16,465 nucleotides of DNA from JBKHDT01 sp049974825 (lineage in GTDB: Bacteria; Pseudomonadota; Gammaproteobacteria; Halothiobacillales; Halothiobacillaceae), in contig JBNGDJ010000051.1 in the NCBI GenBank assembly GCA_049974825.1, forward strand, positions 1 through 16,465, in the 5' to 3' direction. Shown one piece after another: positions 13,529 through 16,465 of the stretch. Below the pieces are notes generated by a model. That model ran no database searches, had not been told where the DNA came from, and saw only the letters and a list, made by a program, of their open reading frames with translations. Each line of letters begins with the position of its first letter. Position 1 is the stretch's first letter. A program made the position numbers and the translations under genes.

Positions 13529-15520
13529 ATGACTCGTTTGGCCCGTAACGCTGGCCGGGAATCGCGGTACGCAAACACCAGATTCTCGATCCAGGCATGG
13601 ATGTCCCGATGCATGGGGGCGCAAGCCAGTGAATTGCGAGGTTCGGATTGGATTCGGGCGGCCCGGCACGGGGGTGTGCGCGAGTGCCGCGATGGCTGTG
13701 TGCCGCGTTTTTTGAAACGCCAACTGACTGTTTTCGGCCTTTTCCTCGTGGTAGCGCTCTTCCTGATGGGGGCGCCTGCCAGCGCGACAGCACCGCCTGC
13801 CATCGACCCGCAAGCCAATCCGCTGCGTACGGCCGATACTTCAAGCCCGCGGGCCACCGTGACAAGCCTTTTCCGCAACCTTGAACGTGCCCACCAGATT
13901 GCGCTGGACGGCGACCAGCCCGCCGCCGATACCATTCCGCCACTGCGACGCGCGTCCCGTACCCTGGATTTGAGCGAGGTTCCGCGCAGCCTGATGCCCG
14001 ACGCAGGCATGGAGGCGGCCCTGCTGCTCAAGGAAATTTTGGACCGAATCGGCCTGCCGCCCCTGGAAACCATTCCGGACGAAGCGGACGTCGATGAGAG
14101 GTCGCTGACGCAGTGGCGGGTTCCCAACACCGAGATCGTGATCCGGCAGGTGACATCCGGGCCCCGGGCCGGGGAGTGGCTGTTCAGCCCGATGACCGTT
14201 GAGTACGCGCGCGACTTCTATGAGGTCGCCGAAGATCTGCCATACCTGCCGGGGGCGACGCCGGGCCTTCTGGATGCCTACAACATGACGCCGGGGCGGG
14301 GCATCAGCTATGGCTGGGTCGTCAAGGGCATGCCCGCATGGCTTGGGCAGTCGATTTTTGATCAGGCCGTGTGGCAATGGTTGCTCGCATTGATCGCGGT
14401 CACCTTGACGCTGGTATTGGCCGTCATCGCCTACCGCATGGCGCGTCGCCGGGAAGAGCGGCAGGCGGCGCTCGGCGTAAAAACTCGGTGGGCGACCCTG
14501 TTTGCGCTTATTTGGGCGCTGGCCCTGACCAACGCGACCGGGCAGTTCATCAACAGCATGGTGAACCTCACCGGCGATGTGCTCTTCTTCGTGCTGCGGG
14601 CCTTTGTCATCGTCAACTACAGCCTGGCTGCGTGGATTGCCGCTTCGTTCCTGACCAGCCTTGCCGAAGCCATTATCAGTTCGCGGCGGCTTCGTCCGCG
14701 CGGTGTGGACAGTCAGCTTTTGCGGCTGGGCTTCCGGTTGCTGGCGGTGGTGGTCATTGCCGCCATTGTGATTGATGCGGCCGACCGAATCGGGCTGCCT
14801 GCCTATTCGGTCCTGACGGGGCTTGGCGTTGGCGGCGTGGCTGTCGCGCTCGCGGCGCGGGAGACGCTGGCCAACCTGCTCGGCTCCATCGCCATCATGC
14901 TCGACAAACCCTTTCGGGTGGGCGACTGGGTGAGGATCGGGAGTGACGAGGGAACCGTCGAGGATATCGGTTTTCGAACCACCCGCATTCGCACCTTCTA
15001 TGACTCCGAGCTGTCGATTCCCAACTCGACCACTACCAATGCGACCATCGACAACATGGGCCGTCGCGCTTATCGCCGGATCCTGACCTACGTGGACGTT
15101 CGCTACGATACCCCGCCGTCGGCCATCGAGGCCTTCCTCGAGGGAATCAAGGAAATCATCAAGGCCAATCCAAGCACGCGAAAGGATTATTTCCACGTGG
15201 TACTGCATGACTTCGGGCCCCACAGCCTGCGAATCATGCTGTACTTTTTCGTCAAGGTCCCGGACTGGTCGACGGAGCTTGTCGAGCGGCAGCGGGTCCT
15301 GCTTGAAGTGGTGCGTCTGGCAGAACAGCTCGGGATCAGTTTCGCCTTCCCGACCCAGACGCTGGAGATCGAAAAACTGCCTGGCCAGTCGGTTTCTCAC
15401 GGCGAGTTCGCCGATGACGACCAGATGCTGGCCACGGCGCATCAGTTCGGGAAGGATGGCGCCCAAGCCCGGCCGCGTGGACTGGGCCTGTTCACGCCGC
15501 CTGCCGAAGAGTCTCGCTGA
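13529..15520 (+). CDS. MscS-family mechanosensitive ion channel with large periplasmic N-terminal region
   Basis: Inner-membrane channel expected to open under membrane tension and release solutes on osmotic downshift. A long soluble N-terminal region (to about residue 283) precedes several membrane helices: about 284-306, a WATLFALIWALAL segment, VLFFVLRAFVIV, and LLRLGFRLLAVVVIAAIVI. The pore helix region from 428 carries GLGVGGVAVALAARETLANLLGS, then DKPFRVGDWVRI and the beta domain (GTVEDIGFRTTRIRTFYDSELSIPNS). These are MscS hallmarks. The ATG at 13529 has AGGAG six bases upstream and gives 663 residues. However, an obvious signal peptide (PRFLKRQLTVFGLFLVVALFLMGAPASA) begins only at residue 58, so a GTG at 13700 (606 residues) may be the true start. 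The frame also opens at 13478. Family call secure, start uncertain. Confidence 0.88.
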   Translation: MTRLARNAGRESRYANTRFSIQAWMSRCMGAQASELRGSDWIRAARHGGVRECRDGCVPRFLKRQLTVFGLFLVVALFLMGAPASATAPPAIDPQANPLRTADTSSPRATVTSLFRNLERAHQIALDGDQPAADTIPPLRRASRTLDLSEVPRSLMPDAGMEAALLLKEILDRIGLPPLETIPDEADVDERSLTQWRVPNTEIVIRQVTSGPRAGEWLFSPMTVEYARDFYEVAEDLPYLPGATPGLLDAYNMTPGRGISYGWVVKGMPAWLGQSIFDQAVWQWLLALIAVTLTLVLAVIAYRMARRREERQAALGVKTRWATLFALIWALALTNATGQFINSMVNLTGDVLFFVLRAFVIVNYSLAAWIAASFLTSLAEAIISSRRLRPRGVDSQLLRLGFRLLAVVVIAAIVIDAADRIGLPAYSVLTGLGVGGVAVALAARETLANLLGSIAIMLDKPFRVGDWVRIGSDEGTVEDIGFRTTRIRTFYDSELSIPNSTTTNATIDNMGRRAYRRILTYVDVRYDTPPSAIEAFLEGIKEIIKANPSTRKDYFHVVLHDFGPHSLRIMLYFFVKVPDWSTELVERQRVLLEVVRLAEQLGISFAFPTQTLEIEKLPGQSVSHGEFADDDQMLATAHQFGKDGAQARPRGLGLFTPPAEESR

Positions 15521-15781
15521 GTCGGCCGGCTGGCTCAGTGGCGTCTTGCCCTCTCGCGCAGGTCGGTTGGGCTGGCCTGCGCTCCTGCCCGTTTTGGGCC
15601 TTCGCGCCACGGTAGCGCAGCGCGTGGTGCGTCGGGGGGTTGCAGGGGGGTGCGGTGCCTGTCCGGGAGCAGGCGGCTCGAGTCGCGTTCATGCAGGCCT
15701 GCGTGAGCGCCTCGCCGGTCCGACCGGCGGGCGTTCGTGCGGGCCTCGCGTGGTGGAGGCGGGGGCTTGTCTGCCAGTGGT
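15521..15781. other. Convergent intergenic region, no gene seen
   Basis: This is a GC-rich gap between the converging channel and DsrE-like genes. I see no convincing coding sequence or RNA gene. The only structure of note is an exact inverted repeat at 15713-15729 (CGCCGGTC, C, GACCGGCG), which would fold with a 7-bp stem and 3-base loop but is not followed by a T-run on either strand. It may serve as a transcript end for one or both genes. Confidence 0.4.
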
Positions 15782-16300
15782 TCAGTCGTAGACGGGTACG
15801 AGCGCGTAGCCGTTGTTCTGGTATCCCATCAAGGAGATGAAACCGCTACGCACCGGCTCAATGCCGGGCAACAGGGTGTCATTGTCGACATTGAATGCTC
15901 GGGTTGCCCCGTTGCAGGCTTCCATGCGCACGCCCATGTCCTGCAGCTCCCGGACATGTTCGGCAATGCGTTCGAGCGCCGGGCCGTAGTCCGCTTCGAC
16001 TTCCAGCGTGGGCGCGGTGTTGATGAACTTCACCGAGTGTGAAATGAACACCATCACCAGGTCGGCGGTGACACCCTCCCGTTCAAGGTTTTCCACATTG
16101 CTGCGAATGGCCCGGAGGTAGACTTCCAGTGCGTTGGGGTTCGATTTGCGCACGTCATATACGGCCTTGATCTGTTCAAGCTCGCCAATGGCCGCCCGGT
16201 TGTCGAGCGACGATGCCGAAGTCACGGGTGAGAACGCGATCAGCGAAAGCGCCAATACAGGCAGCAGCAGGACGGGACGAAAACGGGCTCGTTTCAACAT
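15782..16300 (-). CDS. Secreted DsrE-like family protein
   Basis: A 172-residue protein. Residues 1-29 form a signal peptide (KRARFRPVLLLPVLALSLIAFSPVTSA). The mature part fits the DsrE/DsrF-like fold: KAVYDVRKSNPNALEVYLRAIRSNVENL, a hydrophobic strand DLVMVFISHSVKF, then LERIAEHVRELQDMGVRMEACNGATRAF and a C-terminal GFISLMGYQNNGYALVPVYD. C129 in MEACNG is at the position of the conserved family cysteine and is the only Cys in the protein. Cytoplasmic DsrE proteins act in sulfur transfer; the role of exported relatives is not established, so no reaction is claimed. The ATG at 16300 is chosen because GGAG lies eight bases upstream and the signal peptide starts there. An ATG at 16342 would add 14 polar residues. 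It converges with the channel gene; no operon partner is visible. Confidence 0.75.
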   Translation of the reverse strand: MLKRARFRPVLLLPVLALSLIAFSPVTSASSLDNRAAIGELEQIKAVYDVRKSNPNALEVYLRAIRSNVENLEREGVTADLVMVFISHSVKFINTAPTLEVEADYGPALERIAEHVRELQDMGVRMEACNGATRAFNVDNDTLLPGIEPVRSGFISLMGYQNNGYALVPVYD

Positions 16301-16400
16301 GGCGGTTTCTCCGATAGGGGCGGTTTTCGGTTGCCTGTCCATCGTTTCACCGAACGCTTCCTTCCTGCAACATTCGCTTTATCGAATTTTTCAATCCGGC

Positions 16401-16427
16401 TGCCTGTGCCCGCAATGGCCGCAGGCA
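16401..16427. repeat. Imperfect inverted repeat upstream of the DsrE-like gene
   Basis: TGCCTG (16401-16406) and CAGGCA (16422-16427) form exact arms, with some further CC/GG pairing inside. It lies about 100 bases upstream of the DsrE-like start, in the gene's probable promoter region. No regulator can be named. Confidence 0.3.
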
Positions 16428-16465
16428 TGGCATCCCGGGCAGGGCAAAAAACATTGTCTAAGGAA

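Noticed and set aside
1..16465. CRISPR array, rRNA, prophage or complete insertion sequence.
   Set aside because: No regularly spaced repeats, conserved RNA blocks, integrase or full transposase were seen.

Overview
The window is GC-rich chromosomal DNA with dense, overlapping genes. A complete RecBCD set in the order recC-recB-recD, a PgsA-type phosphatidyltransferase, an MltF-like transglycosylase, an MscS channel and a DsrE-like protein all suggest a gammaproteobacterium. The lineage cannot be fixed from sequence alone; a high-GC group such as the Chromatiales or Xanthomonadales relatives is a guess.

Layout. (1) 1-156 holds two perfect palindromes upstream of pgsA. (2) 157-1450, plus strand: pgsA (phosphatidylglycerophosphate synthase) overlaps a PlsC/OlsA-type acyltransferase gene, forming a small membrane-lipid unit. 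(3) 1451-1548 is a short convergent gap with a GGCCCC triplet repeat and a repeat fragment ending at the recD stop. (4) 11037-1549, minus strand: recC, recB and recD overlap by 8 and 4 nt and encode the whole double-strand-break repair helicase-nuclease. (5) 11038-11383 is a divergent, visibly AT-richer intergenic region with a degenerate repeat copy, a hairpin, a possible trace of an IS5-type transposase start, a candidate recC promoter and a candidate toxin promoter/operator. (6) 11384-11931, plus: a BrnT-like toxin and a BrnA/CopG-like antitoxin gene overlapping by 4 nt. (7) 11997-15520, plus: an MltF-like periplasmic transglycosylase gene followed by a large MscS-family channel gene. (8) 15521-15781 is a convergent gap without a gene. 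(9) 16300-15782, minus: a secreted DsrE-like protein. (10) 16301-16465 is its upstream region.

How it works together. RecB (3'-5' helicase plus nuclease), RecC (scaffold and Chi scanner) and RecD (5'-3' helicase) form one enzyme, and the gene overlaps imply coupled translation. PgsA and the acyltransferase both act on phospholipids at the inner membrane. The transglycosylase and MscS channel are both envelope proteins; a shared transcript is possible but unproven.

The least ordinary part is 11223-11962. Here the toxin-antitoxin module sits between recC and the transglycosylase gene, next to a degenerate copy of a palindromic element also found at 25-54 and 1531-1545, and is followed directly by a related-looking inverted repeat. 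This looks like an acquired module in a patch of repeat and possible IS remnants. I found no clearly undescribed multi-gene system; the repeat family and the toxin-antitoxin context deserve the closest look.
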